Positions 1 to 9,561 of a DNA stretch of 63,748 nt are shown here, piece by piece. The DNA is from Photorhabdus sp. CRCIA-P01 (GTDB lineage: Bacteria > Pseudomonadota > Gammaproteobacteria > Enterobacterales > Enterobacteriaceae), in assembly GCF_003545805.1 (NCBI RefSeq), contig NZ_NMQR01000027.1:1-63748 (forward strand). The letters are read 5' to 3'. The translations under genes were made by a program, and so were the position numbers. Position 1 is the first letter of the stretch, and each line of letters begins with the position of its first letter. Under the pieces are notes generated by a model. That model was not told the DNA's origin, did no database searches, and was given only the letters and a program-made list of their open reading frames with translations.

Positions 1-2
1 GT

Positions 3-269
3 TCGTTGCCTTTAGATGTGGAGCGGGCTGCCACGGCAATAAGAAAGCATTGGTCAGTGGAAAATGAGCTACACTGGGTTTTAGACGTCATCTTTCGGGA
101 AGATGCTATCTCGCTTAAAGATCCTGATGGTGCAGCACAAATGGCTCTTTTTAATCGAATAGCATTAAATGTGATTAAACAAAATACGAGTATAAAAGAT
201 AGTCAAGCAGCGAAACGTCGAAGAGCGACTTGGTCAGGAGAATTTCGTAGCCAGCTTCTCTTTGATTAA
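3..269 (+). mobile_element. ISAs1-family transposase, 3' end only (cut by window edge)
   Basis: The last 88 or so residues of a DDE transposase of the ISAs1 / H-repeat-associated type. The signature IRKHWSVENELHWVLDV followed by F-E-D-A is the conserved C-terminal block of this family. The frame is open to the first base, so the gene begins outside the window; no start codon should be assigned here. The stop at 267-269 is normal for the family, so this end looks intact. Its position just before the NRPS operon fits an accessory region shaped by insertion elements. Whether the whole element is functional cannot be judged. Confidence 0.8.
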
Positions 270-548
270 ATTAAATACAAAGTGGAATCCCGCCCTGCCA
301 TCCAGCTAATAGTTAGTATCGTCTAACCTTTAATCGAACGGAGGGTAAATTATTCTATGTTTTCCCATTGAGTACTCAGTATGATACCCAAATACCATTA
401 TGATAATCATAATATATACTTACAATGAATATCTCTGGTAAGAAATATCAATTAGATAATTATTTCAGTAATGAAAAAATTTAACAAAGAAAGGTTACAT
501 ATTATCTTAATAAAAAAAGAATTCCGTTAACTTATAAAGGAACGAATT
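270..548. other. Intergenic region upstream of the NRPS operon
   Basis: AT-rich, no coding signal on either strand. It holds a Fur-box-like palindrome (396-414) and an AAGGA ribosome-binding site just before the 549 start. The operon promoter must lie here, but no clear -35/-10 pair could be fixed. Confidence 0.5.
396..414. promoter_or_regulatory. Fur-box-like palindrome
   Basis: A perfect 8-1-8 palindrome (ATTATGAT-A-ATCATAAT) at 397-413. Against the 19-bp Fur consensus I count 15 matches over 396-414. It lies about 135 bases before the first gene of the NRPS operon. This suggests iron-responsive control of the cluster; Fur binding itself is inferred. Confidence 0.5.
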
Positions 549-1559
549 ATGAAAAGACGTACATTTATTGGCGTGGCTGCGGGTGCGGCTATTGGCAGTG
601 TCATACCCACCGTTAACGCTCGCACTGATAGTAACCGCCTGTTTGGCGTGCCACGTTCATTACTCTCTCCGGGGGAAGTTGAAGAAAATAAGCTCAGGCT
701 GTCAATGTCAAACGCCAAACTCCCGGTTGAAGTTTGGGAAGAGATCATCACCTATAACCGATTCTGGGAAACCCTACGACAGCAGCCCGATTTAGCATTA
801 GAATACCGGGAATCACCGGAAAAAGTGTTGGCTGAATTTGGCATAGACAAAGATATCGTTAGCCCCGGCTCCGCAGAGGAATTACTGTTATTCATCACTT
901 ATGACAAAGACTTAATGAATGCGGTAAAAACCAACGACTATGAAGCGCTCTTTTCCCACCTAAAAACCTATGGTTTAAACGAAAGGGGCTCAAGTCTGAG
1001 AAGCCGAATCAATCATCATCTCAATCAAGATGCCAGCCTTGTCGCACATTTTAAAGAACACATCGACTCCTATCAGCTCCAAGATACCGACAGTCCTCCT
1101 CTTATCCGGCTGAAAGAAATTCTGGAACCCTTAAACCATGAAGATGACACCAGTATTGAGATTGCTCGCCTGGTGGTAGGGGCAAATGTCGTTGCTGCGG
1201 TTAACGTGGCTGTCGGCACCCGAGTTGTCGCGGCAGTGAATGCGGCGGCGGCAGTTAACGTAGCAGCCTACTTGAGCCTGGCGGTACAAGTAGCGGTCAC
1301 TGTATGCATGGCAAATTATTTACCCAAAATTGATCATAGCGACCTTTCAACCGGCACGGCTTCTCTTCACCTTGCCAGACTCTATAACAACCAAGAAATG
1401 GTCGATACACTGGTCAAAGAAGCGGTCAGAAGGGAAATCACCGCTTGCCTGTTTGCAGCGCAAAAGTGTGGTTATATCAATCTGCCCACAACACGCGAAG
1501 AACGCAAAGAAGTGATTCATCTCTTTACCGAATTGTCTTTAGGAATGGCAGCAGCATGA
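549..1559 (+). CDS. Tat-signal protein of unknown function with Ala/Val/Asn-rich repeat tract
   Basis: A 336-aa protein I do not recognise. The N-terminus (MKRRTFIGVAAGAAIGSVIP) reads as a twin-arginine signal peptide, so the folded protein is probably exported. Residues about 75-110 (FWETLRQQPDLALEY, then EKVLAEFGI) resemble the helical pattern of Nif11/nitrile-hydratase-type leader domains, with a weaker second copy around 115-150. Residues about 215-260 form a low-complexity tract repeating VAAVNVA / VAAVNAA / AAVNVAA, hydrophobic enough to enter a membrane. It is first in an operon with an NRPS and a MacAB exporter, and its stop overlaps the next start (ATGA). It could be a substrate, scaffold or periplasmic partner of the product; that is inference. 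The start has an AAGGA site eight bases upstream. Confidence 0.75.
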   Translation: MKRRTFIGVAAGAAIGSVIPTVNARTDSNRLFGVPRSLLSPGEVEENKLRLSMSNAKLPVEVWEEIITYNRFWETLRQQPDLALEYRESPEKVLAEFGIDKDIVSPGSAEELLLFITYDKDLMNAVKTNDYEALFSHLKTYGLNERGSSLRSRINHHLNQDASLVAHFKEHIDSYQLQDTDSPPLIRLKEILEPLNHEDDTSIEIARLVVGANVVAAVNVAVGTRVVAAVNAAAAVNVAAYLSLAVQVAVTVCMANYLPKIDHSDLSTGTASLHLARLYNNQEMVDTLVKEAVRREITACLFAAQKCGYINLPTTREERKEVIHLFTELSLGMAAA

Positions 1560-2050
1560 ATAATATCGTGGGATTAAATCCAGACTTCAAAGTCATATTA
1601 ATGAATGTCGCGACGCTCGTCCTGATCGCTTTAGTTTTTCTGCCTGTACCATACTGGCTCAGTAACAGCAATCCCAATAAGCTGGCGGCAAGTATTGCGA
1701 CAACTCTCTTTGTCATCATTGCCTTATTTGTAGGCTATCAACTGTTATCAAATAAAGCCGTGGTCAAGGAAGGAAAATTATTGATGAAGTCCGGGGTATA
1801 TTCACACGAATGGGTTATTTCCTCATTACGCCAGGAAGAAGGCGTTTCCCTGGAAGATTTTAGTCGCAGTAATGGTATACATATTATCCATTATTCGTCT
1901 GGATACTACCACAAGGGACAAAACAAATATTTCATTCTGCGTGTCAGCAAGCGCCCTCTGATCTGCTTTAGCTCAGAAGGTAATATTGGGTTATGCATAG
2001 ATGAATCTATTTTTGGAAAAATAAAGGGCGAGTTGCAAGGTGAAATATAG
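1556..2050 (+). CDS. Small membrane protein with two N-terminal TM segments
   Basis: A 164-aa protein read from the ATG that overlaps the preceding stop (ATGA), which fits translational coupling better than an upstream start. Two hydrophobic segments (about residues 12-31 and 42-60) are followed by a soluble domain of about 100 residues. That domain begins KEGKLLMKSGVYSHEW and its pattern is reminiscent of bacterial PH-like (YdbT/DUF304-type) domains; this is a weak resemblance. Eighteen bases separate it from the NRPS, so it is part of that operon. Function unknown. Confidence 0.7.
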   Translation: MNNIVGLNPDFKVILMNVATLVLIALVFLPVPYWLSNSNPNKLAASIATTLFVIIALFVGYQLLSNKAVVKEGKLLMKSGVYSHEWVISSLRQEEGVSLEDFSRSNGIHIIHYSSGYYHKGQNKYFILRVSKRPLICFSSEGNIGLCIDESIFGKIKGELQGEI

Positions 2051-2067
2051 TCTGGAGCCGCAAGATA

Positions 2068-5000
2068 ATGGAATATAGTGACAATTATTGGCCGTTGAAT
2101 TATACCCAGCTCCGCTTAGCTATTGCTAACACTGTTGCTGACGATAAGTCTGTCTTCAATGTCGGTGAATTCGTCAGCTTCCGTGATAATATTAATCTGG
2201 CAAGATTGAAGCAGTCCATTATCACCATTCATCACTTCAATGATGGTTTTTCCTTACGTTACCGTATTGCTGAACACAATATTTTTCAGGAAAAGGGATC
2301 TACACCCGTCGAAATTATACCAATAAAACTGTCGGATCCCGCAGTAGAACCAGCAGCAAAAGCTGATTTTGCCAAAAGAACAGCTCAACCGCTAGCGCCT
2401 GAAAAAGGGGTGACGATAAGGCATTATCTTTATTTTAATGATGTTGGTTGCTGTTTTTGGGGGATCATTGCTCACCATATCGCCACAGATTATTGGGGCA
2501 TAGGTCAGTTGATTCACGATGTTTTGTCTTGCTATGAACAACAAGCATTCCACTCAACATCAGCGCCTATTTTTACCTATCAGGCTTACCTTGACGATGT
2601 TAAATATAAAGCAAACGTGCATTATGCCAACAACAAAGAGTATTGGAATAACTACCTCAACCAACTGCCCAAATTAGAGGATTATGCCCGTAAACGCCTA
2701 TTTCCCTCAAAAGCAATTAAAGTAAGCCGGACGCTCACCGCAAACAACGGTGGTTTTACCTTTAATGATAAATTAATGATGATATTGGCACTATGTCTGC
2801 AAATGACCAAACGAGGTCGCTTATCAACAAGTATCATCAATTTACCTTTCTCTAATCGACGTGATAAAGGAGAATACCGCTATTATCGCCCGACAATGAA
2901 CACCTTGCCTCTTATGGTTTCTTTAGCCCCGCAAGCAACAATAAAACAGATCCTCGTAGCAATGCAGTCGCAAATTAGCCTGCATAGCAAGCATAGCCGT
3001 ATTGATATAAATGATTTAAATCATGAAGCAATCAGTCGAGCAGATCAATTCACTGCCGCTCCCTATGTTAATCTGCTACATGAGCTTGAACATGATCTTA
3101 TGAAAGATAATCGCGCCATTCGCGGTTGTATGACTTCCGGCGCAGTCAACAATTATGGTATTAATATCCGGTTTTCTCCTGATGGAAAATCAGCATTAGT
3201 TGAATTGGATGTGGGGAGCCGACTATATAGTTATTTTGCCGCCCATACTCTGATCGACGATTATTTACGTATTTATAGTACTATTGCAGAAAATATTAAT
3301 GAAACGGTTGAGATATATTGGGGAAAATATAAAGAAATTGAACCAATGGATAATATTATATCTAGCCTGGATAACCCCGAAAATATTGTCATTAATCACC
3401 CTATTAAAGAGAATATTATTGCCAGAATAGCACAAGTCGTTGCAGTATCGCCGGACAAAAAATCAGTCATTTATGGGGATCAAGCAGAAATAAACGCCGT
3501 GCATTGCCTTAATTACCATGAACTTTACCACAAATTATTAACTTTCAGTCAATTGATATTATCCTGCCCTCTACAAAACCGAAGGGTAGCAGTGTTATTA
3601 CCCAGAGGGATGGATTCCTTATTATCTCTATTATCAATCCATACTGCGGGACTCTGTTTTGTCCCAATCAATATGACATTTGGGCAAGAAGAAATTAATA
3701 GCATATTAGATGGCCTGAATATTTCTTTATTAATTACTGCCTATCGCTACCATGAAAAAGTAAGCGGTATTAATAATACTCATCTTCTCTTTATTGAAGA
3801 TATAGAAAATCGCCCTTCCGAAATATTCCTGGGGAATGATATAAAACGCCCCGCGGCTCAAGAGGATGAAGCCTATATCTTTCTCACATCAGGCACCACG
3901 GGTGTACCGAAAGCAGTACCGATAACGTTTAAGGGGCTTTATGCCTATTTAGCTGCAATGACAGAGCAGTATGATATTAAACAAGATGACGTTATTCTCA
4001 ATTTCAGCACACCCGTTTTCGATGCTTATATTGAAGAGGTGTTTGGCTGTTTTTATCAAAGCGCCACGTTAGCCATTGCCAGTGATCACATGATCGTTGA
4101 GCTTAATGCACTGTTTTCATTTTGCCATGCACAATCAGTCACTATAGTTAATTTTCCTACCAATTATTGGCATCAAATTGTCTTTTTCCTACATGCAGCC
4201 ATTAAAGAATTAGCGCCTTCGATTAGAATAACAATTATCGGTGGCGATCTGGCAATGGATAAAGCCATTCATCATTGGTTGGAAAAAGTAGGATGTGGCA
4301 TTTCTCTGATTAACTCTTATGGCCCAACAGAATGTTGCGTTGTGGCTAGCAGTCACAAAATAGATGATAAATTTCAACCCGGTAATATCATTGGCAAAGC
4401 GCTAGCAAATACCACTATCGTTATTCGGGAATATGGAACTGACAAGATCATCAATGGCAGTAATGGAGAAATATGTATCCGTGGCGATTCTATCTGTACC
4501 GGATATATTAACGATAATCAGTCAACTTCACGTAAATTCTTACAATTGAACGATGGAGAAATCTATTATTTAACCGGAGACCGTGGATTTTACGATGCCC
4601 AAGGGAATTTAAATTTTATTGGCCGCCTGGATAAAGAGCGTAAAATTGACGGAAAACGTGTCGATCTGGATGAAATGCAAAAATTACTTACAACGGCGAT
4701 TAATATTGATGACATTCATTTAACGATAAAAGAAAATGAAACGGGGTACCAATATATTAATATATTTATACCTGATGGATCATGCTCAATTACACGTCAC
4801 GAAATCGTTTCATTCTTGCGTGGATGTTATCCAAAATTACAGGTGCCTTTTATTGTCGAATTAGCCTCATCCAACGATGCTGCTCCAGTGTCAGAGTTGA
4901 ATAAAGAAGATAATATTTCTCAAATTAAAAGGGAAAAACGAGAAATATTTTTTACTCTATGGCGAGAAGTTTTTGGCGATAGCGATAGCGTTATTAATGA

Positions 5001-6468
5001 AGAGACTAATTTCTTTGACGCAGGTGGTACTTCGCTTAAAGCATTATTGTTAATTAATAAGATCCAGCAACGTTTTAATTGTTCTATTCACCTGGAAGAT
5101 TTCTATCACGCTCCTAGATTAGGTTATCTATTACAATCTGTCATTCAACAAGGGAAAATACCGGTTTTAATCGATAAAAATAGCACTTGCCTGACAGAAC
5201 AACACGACCAGTATTATTGGATCATCGATACTATCTCTAATCGTTCAGGCGCTCATAATATCCCGTTATATTATCATCTAACCGGTGATATTGATTTAAA
5301 GAAACTACGTTATGCTTTGCTGTATACCATGCAATATTTCCCTGCTCTCTGCCAAAGAGTCACCATAACAGATGGGCAACTCTCTTTAACCTTCTCACCG
5401 GCTATCGAAGAGAACCTACCTTTCGAATATATCGATTTAACTCATGCTACCGGCATCAATATTGAAATTTCATTACGCAAGATCTTAAATGATATGGCAT
5501 TTAAGCCGATGGCGTTACAGGATAATCCACCGGTATATTTTAAGTTATTGAAAATAGCAGAACATGAGCACTACCTTTTATTAAATTTCCATCATGCATT
5601 TTGTGACGGGATGTCGATTGCTCACGTGTTGCAAAAATTATCTTCCGCTTACGCAGATAATGTACCAAAGATTGCAGCCGCGACGGAAACAGGCATTAAT
5701 GTCATTAATGTCATTAATCAGCGCATGTCAGACGAAACATTAAATTTTTGGACAGAAAAATTGTTCAATGTACTTTCAGTTGCCGGACAGCGTAATGATA
5801 CATCAGAAACTCATCAGAGGATCCGGGGCCGACGTTATTCAATGCCGTTGTCTCCTCAATTAATTGCCGCACTATCCAGCACGCGGAAAAAATATGCGGT
5901 GACTCTGGAACATATTGTGATTGGCGCATTTCTAATGACCATTAACTCATTACTCAATAAAGATGAGATTATCGTAGGTATTCCTTGTGCCAACCGCGTT
6001 CCTCCCATACCGTTTGACAATGTTGGTAGCTTCGCAACAACACTACTGCTGCCCTATATTACGGCGGAAACTTCGCTGATTAACGTATCCAGATATGTCC
6101 GCGATTTTCTGGCGGACGCGAATAAACATTCCAATATCTCACTGGCCTATTTAAAACAACATCTTCATCACCACCACAGTATGCAATTACCGGAAATCAC
6201 CTATTATTTTTCTTCTCAAATAGGATTTGAGACTGGTTTATATCTTGGTGAAATCCATTGCACCAAGGAAAAAATCAAGGGGCTTAAGCCTAAAGGAGAT
6301 ATTGCGCTCGAACTGATCAATTCACCAACTGGGATAGGTCTGGAATGGCTCTACGATGATGATATTTTCTCTGAAGATATCATCAGCGACATGGGGCTGT
6401 TTTTGATTGATTTATTGGATTGCATAGGCACTCAGCATGACCTGATGCCTGACGATTCGAAACGATAA
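2068..6468 (+). CDS. Nonribosomal peptide synthetase, domains C-A-T-C
   Basis: A single-module synthetase of 1466 aa with an extra terminal condensation domain and no thioesterase. The N-terminal C domain (about 1-425) carries HHIATDYWG at 136-144, a variant of HHxxxDG. The A domain (about 450-930) shows SGTTGVPK near 607, YGPTE at 751-755, a TGD motif near 837, and a short A10-like LNKED. By hand alignment to GrsA the ten-residue code reads D-A-E-N-I-G-S-V-V-K, closest to codes I associate with lysine; low certainty. The carrier domain has GGTSLKA with phosphopantetheine-site Ser989. The second C domain (about 1045-1460) has canonical HHAFCDGMS at 1175-1183. The lack of a release domain suggests that the last C domain off-loads the product, perhaps onto an amine or the free-standing carrier encoded at 9562. 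It lies in the operon with MacAB-type export genes. Confidence 0.93.
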   Translation: MEYSDNYWPLNYTQLRLAIANTVADDKSVFNVGEFVSFRDNINLARLKQSIITIHHFNDGFSLRYRIAEHNIFQEKGSTPVEIIPIKLSDPAVEPAAKADFAKRTAQPLAPEKGVTIRHYLYFNDVGCCFWGIIAHHIATDYWGIGQLIHDVLSCYEQQAFHSTSAPIFTYQAYLDDVKYKANVHYANNKEYWNNYLNQLPKLEDYARKRLFPSKAIKVSRTLTANNGGFTFNDKLMMILALCLQMTKRGRLSTSIINLPFSNRRDKGEYRYYRPTMNTLPLMVSLAPQATIKQILVAMQSQISLHSKHSRIDINDLNHEAISRADQFTAAPYVNLLHELEHDLMKDNRAIRGCMTSGAVNNYGINIRFSPDGKSALVELDVGSRLYSYFAAHTLIDDYLRIYSTIAENINETVEIYWGKYKEIEPMDNIISSLDNPENIVINHPIKENIIARIAQVVAVSPDKKSVIYGDQAEINAVHCLNYHELYHKLLTFSQLILSCPLQNRRVAVLLPRGMDSLLSLLSIHTAGLCFVPINMTFGQEEINSILDGLNISLLITAYRYHEKVSGINNTHLLFIEDIENRPSEIFLGNDIKRPAAQEDEAYIFLTSGTTGVPKAVPITFKGLYAYLAAMTEQYDIKQDDVILNFSTPVFDAYIEEVFGCFYQSATLAIASDHMIVELNALFSFCHAQSVTIVNFPTNYWHQIVFFLHAAIKELAPSIRITIIGGDLAMDKAIHHWLEKVGCGISLINSYGPTECCVVASSHKIDDKFQPGNIIGKALANTTIVIREYGTDKIINGSNGEICIRGDSICTGYINDNQSTSRKFLQLNDGEIYYLTGDRGFYDAQGNLNFIGRLDKERKIDGKRVDLDEMQKLLTTAINIDDIHLTIKENETGYQYINIFIPDGSCSITRHEIVSFLRGCYPKLQVPFIVELASSNDAAPVSELNKEDNISQIKREKREIFFTLWREVFGDSDSVINEETNFFDAGGTSLKALLLINKIQQRFNCSIHLEDFYHAPRLGYLLQSVIQQGKIPVLIDKNSTCLTEQHDQYYWIIDTISNRSGAHNIPLYYHLTGDIDLKKLRYALLYTMQYFPALCQRVTITDGQLSLTFSPAIEENLPFEYIDLTHATGINIEISLRKILNDMAFKPMALQDNPPVYFKLLKIAEHEHYLLLNFHHAFCDGMSIAHVLQKLSSAYADNVPKIAAATETGINVINVINQRMSDETLNFWTEKLFNVLSVAGQRNDTSETHQRIRGRRYSMPLSPQLIAALSSTRKKYAVTLEHIVIGAFLMTINSLLNKDEIIVGIPCANRVPPIPFDNVGSFATTLLLPYITAETSLINVSRYVRDFLADANKHSNISLAYLKQHLHHHHSMQLPEITYYFSSQIGFETGLYLGEIHCTKEKIKGLKPKGDIALELINSPTGIGLEWLYDDDIFSEDIISDMGLFLIDLLDCIGTQHDLMPDDSKR

Positions 6469-6483
6469 CAAATAGTAAAGTGG

Positions 6484-7650
6484 ATGCTGATTGTGCTGGT
6501 CAAAAAAAAGAAATGGGTGGTTATCACCATCGCCATGATCGTTTTTCTTACCGTGCTTTATAACAACTTTAGCCAAAAAGAGACATCTACGGTTATGGCA
6601 GAACAAATCGTCACCGGAACATTAGGTGATGTTATTACTACGGTAAATGCTGCCGGTGTTATACAACCAACCAGTCAGGTCAATGTTGGTAGCCAAATCT
6701 CAGGCCAGTTAACCAAGTTATATGTTGAAGTCGGGGATATCGTCGAAACAGGTAAGCGGGTCGCCAGCATTGATGATACTTTTTATCGTACTAAAGTTGA
6801 GGCAAGCCGAGCGCGACTAGAAAAATTGCGAGCCATGTTGCAGGAGGAGCAATACGCTTATCAACTTCTGGTCATCACGGAAAAGCGCCAAAGAGAGCTT
6901 AACTTGCGCTCCGCAACCAGCCAGCAACTGCTGGATGAGGCTGCTTTTGGCGTCAAGAAAAGTCAGGCAAGAATTGAAAGCCTCAAAGCAGACATCAGGC
7001 AAAATGAACATATTTTGCATAGTGAAGAAGTCAGCCTCAGTTATACCCAAATCTATTCGCCTATTGCCGGCGTAGTGACTGCAATCCATGTTGACCCTGG
7101 GCAAACTCTGAATGTCAATCAACAGACACCGGTCCTCATGCAAATTGCCGACCTCAAAAATATGACTGTTTATGCAAAAGTTTCCGAAGCAGATATTAAC
7201 CAAATCGTCACGGGGCAAAAAGCCTCCTTCAAGATCTATAGTACAAATCAGCATATATGGCACGGTAATGTTAAGAAGATTATGTATAAGCCCGATCTCA
7301 TTAATAATGCCGTTTATTATACGGTGCTATTCGATGTCCCTAATGATAATTTCCTGCTCAAGCCCAGTATGAGCGCGGATGTCACTATTGTGACCCACGA
7401 AAGCATCGGAGTAGTAACCATACCCAGTGACATACTGAATAATAAACGACATCAACCTTTGAACGATGATCTAACGACCTATTTTTTACGTGAAATGAGA
7501 GAGGAAAATATCGTAGTAAGAAAATTACTCATCGGTCATAACAATGGAAGACGTTCAGTCGTTGTCAGCGGATTGCAGAATAACGAGCAGATCGTTGTAC
7601 TTTCCAAACAAGATAATCTTGGGAAGAGCCAAAATGATAACGCTAAATAA
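6484..7650 (+). CDS. MacA-like periplasmic adaptor (HlyD/MFP family)
   Basis: A 388-aa membrane fusion protein. One N-terminal anchor (about residues 11-26, after KKKK) is followed by a split lipoyl domain (GSQISGQLTKLYVEVGD ... YSPIAGVVTAIHVDPGQ), a coiled-coil hairpin (about 95-180) and beta-barrel segments. Adaptors of this type link a MacB-type ABC transporter to a TolC-like channel. It sits 15 bases after the NRPS and overlaps the ATPase gene by 17 bases, so it probably exports the NRPS product. No outer-membrane partner is encoded here; a chromosomal TolC would be needed. Confidence 0.88.
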   Translation: MLIVLVKKKKWVVITIAMIVFLTVLYNNFSQKETSTVMAEQIVTGTLGDVITTVNAAGVIQPTSQVNVGSQISGQLTKLYVEVGDIVETGKRVASIDDTFYRTKVEASRARLEKLRAMLQEEQYAYQLLVITEKRQRELNLRSATSQQLLDEAAFGVKKSQARIESLKADIRQNEHILHSEEVSLSYTQIYSPIAGVVTAIHVDPGQTLNVNQQTPVLMQIADLKNMTVYAKVSEADINQIVTGQKASFKIYSTNQHIWHGNVKKIMYKPDLINNAVYYTVLFDVPNDNFLLKPSMSADVTIVTHESIGVVTIPSDILNNKRHQPLNDDLTTYFLREMREENIVVRKLLIGHNNGRRSVVVSGLQNNEQIVVLSKQDNLGKSQNDNAK

Positions 7651-8299
7651 TATCTGCAAAACCTACGGCAATGAGGGTAAACAGCATCTTGTCTTGAAAG
7701 ATATTTGCTTAACCATAGACCAGAATGATTATGTTGCTATTCTTGGTCGCTCCGGTTCAGGGAAAAGTACCTTATTGAATATAATAGGGCTTTTGGATCT
7801 CGCCAGTGCGGGAGAATATCTTATTGACGATCTCACGGTAATTCAGCAAAAGATCCACTCATTGGCGCTTTTACGGCGAAAATATTTTGGCTTTGTCTTC
7901 CAGAATTATAACCTGCTCGAAAACTACCGCATTGATGAAAACATCTTGATGCCCATGTACTACTTAAAAAGAAACTTCGATTATGACAGAGAACATTTTC
8001 ATTACTTAATCGATCGCCTCCAACTTGACAATTTATTAGATAAATACCCGCGCCATCTGTCAGGAGGAGAACAACAACGCGTTGCTGTCGCTCGCGCTTT
8101 GATCAACAATCCAAAGTTTATTATTGCCGATGAACCTACCGGCGCGTTAGATACCACTAATGCGACCAATCTCATGCAGCTTTTTGCTGAATTACATCAT
8201 AATGGATGCGGCATTATCCTAGTAACACATGATCAAGCTATCGCCAAATATGCCAAACGCAAACTATATTTAGATAATGGTTGTCTGGTGACTCAATGA
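7634..8299 (+). CDS. MacB-type ABC transporter ATP-binding subunit
   Basis: A 221-aa ATPase of the LolD/MacB group, read from the ATG giving [12 protein letters not shown] rather than a longer frame that would overlap the adaptor gene extensively. It has Walker [11 protein letters not shown]-loop FQNYN, signature LSGGEQQR, Walker [12 protein letters not shown] and switch histidine VTHDQ, all canonical. In classic MacB the ATPase and permease are fused; here they are separate genes joined by an ATGA overlap, as in many antibiotic and peptide exporters. Confidence 0.92.
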   Translation: MITLNNICKTYGNEGKQHLVLKDICLTIDQNDYVAILGRSGSGKSTLLNIIGLLDLASAGEYLIDDLTVIQQKIHSLALLRRKYFGFVFQNYNLLENYRIDENILMPMYYLKRNFDYDREHFHYLIDRLQLDNLLDKYPRHLSGGEQQRVAVARALINNPKFIIADEPTGALDTTNATNLMQLFAELHHNGCGIILVTHDQAIAKYAKRKLYLDNGCLVTQ

Positions 8300-9525
8300 G
8301 TATGAGTAAAATAACCTTAAAATTCAACATTTATTCGATGGTTATCCTGTTTAACCTCAAGATGACGGTACGCTCTCTTACCGCTCATAAAACACGGGTC
8401 TTCTTGACGCTATTATGCATTGCTATCGGGGTAGCTTCGATTGTGATCATGCAAGCAATTGGTACAGAAACCAAGCATCATATTGTTAAGATGGTCTCTT
8501 CAATGGGAAGCAATATCATTTCAGTAAAATACAAGAGACAAGAAAACGGCGCTTTCGATTCCCATCATGATTATCTGACACCAGAGGATATAACGTCACT
8601 TTCAGGTAATCCCCATATTAGCCACAGCACCCTATTTTACGCTGCGCCAGGAACGATAGTTTCTCCACAAGGCACTGCTGATGTTCAATTAATTGGTGCC
8701 AATGCAGATATCGCGATTATCCGTAATCTGGTAATTGATCGTGGACGTTTTTACACATTACAAGACGATGCTGCCCTAGCAAATGTTGTTGTTTTGGGGG
8801 CCTCTCTGGCCGAACGACTTTTTCCACAAAAAGAAACCGCATTCGAGCAAAGCATCAAGATCAACGACATCTCAATGCAAGTTATCGGTATCTTGACACA
8901 GAAAGGCGAAGGTATGGATGCAGGAGTAGATAATGCCGCCTTTTTGCCAAGCAACAGCTATCTGGTACGGCTGTTCGGCAATACGCCTCCTAGTGGCATG
9001 GCGTTGAAAGCCAAAGACGCCTCTCATATTGAATCAGTTAAATACGCTGTTGAAGAACGGTTGTCACGGTTTAAACATCAACAAAGCTACGAGATACGTA
9101 ATACCACGGAATTGTTGAAAACGTTGCATGAAACTCAGTCAAAAATTAATCTTTTCCTATTGTCAATATCGTCAGTAACCCTCTTTGTCGCGGGTGTCAG
9201 TGTCATGAATACCATTCTCATCAGTGTTAGAGAACGTAGAAGAGAGATAGGTATACGGCTTGCCGTAGGAGCAAGTTATTCTGATATTTTTTACCAGTTT
9301 CTTACTGAAGCATTTTTGATTTCATTATCGGGAACACTATTAGGGCTGTTATTCTCATTTATCGGTTTCAGAATTTTATTACTATTTGATATTACGGTTG
9401 GTTTCTCTTTCTATTCCTTTTTATTAGCTTCCCTTGCAGCCTGCTTCATTACCGTCGTGTTTGGTGTATATCCATCACATCGCGCAGCCGCATCGGCGCC
9501 AATCGAAGGGATCAGAGAGTTGTAG
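8296..9525 (+). CDS. MacB/FtsX-type ABC transporter permease
   Basis: About 409 aa starting at the ATG that overlaps the ATPase stop. Layout is that of MacB-type permeases: one N-terminal TM segment after a TLRS-like stretch (RSLTAHKTRVFLTLLCIAIGV), a large periplasmic domain (about 70-280), then three C-terminal TM segments. The FtsX-family coupling region VRERRREIGIRLAVGAS is present. With the two preceding genes it makes a complete inner-membrane plus adaptor export unit for the cluster. Confidence 0.9.
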   Translation: MSMSKITLKFNIYSMVILFNLKMTVRSLTAHKTRVFLTLLCIAIGVASIVIMQAIGTETKHHIVKMVSSMGSNIISVKYKRQENGAFDSHHDYLTPEDITSLSGNPHISHSTLFYAAPGTIVSPQGTADVQLIGANADIAIIRNLVIDRGRFYTLQDDAALANVVVLGASLAERLFPQKETAFEQSIKINDISMQVIGILTQKGEGMDAGVDNAAFLPSNSYLVRLFGNTPPSGMALKAKDASHIESVKYAVEERLSRFKHQQSYEIRNTTELLKTLHETQSKINLFLLSISSVTLFVAGVSVMNTILISVRERRREIGIRLAVGASYSDIFYQFLTEAFLISLSGTLLGLLFSFIGFRILLLFDITVGFSFYSFLLASLAACFITVVFGVYPSHRAAASAPIEGIREL

Positions 9526-9561
9526 CTTGTTTTATTTAATACAAATTTTTTTGGAGGAATA

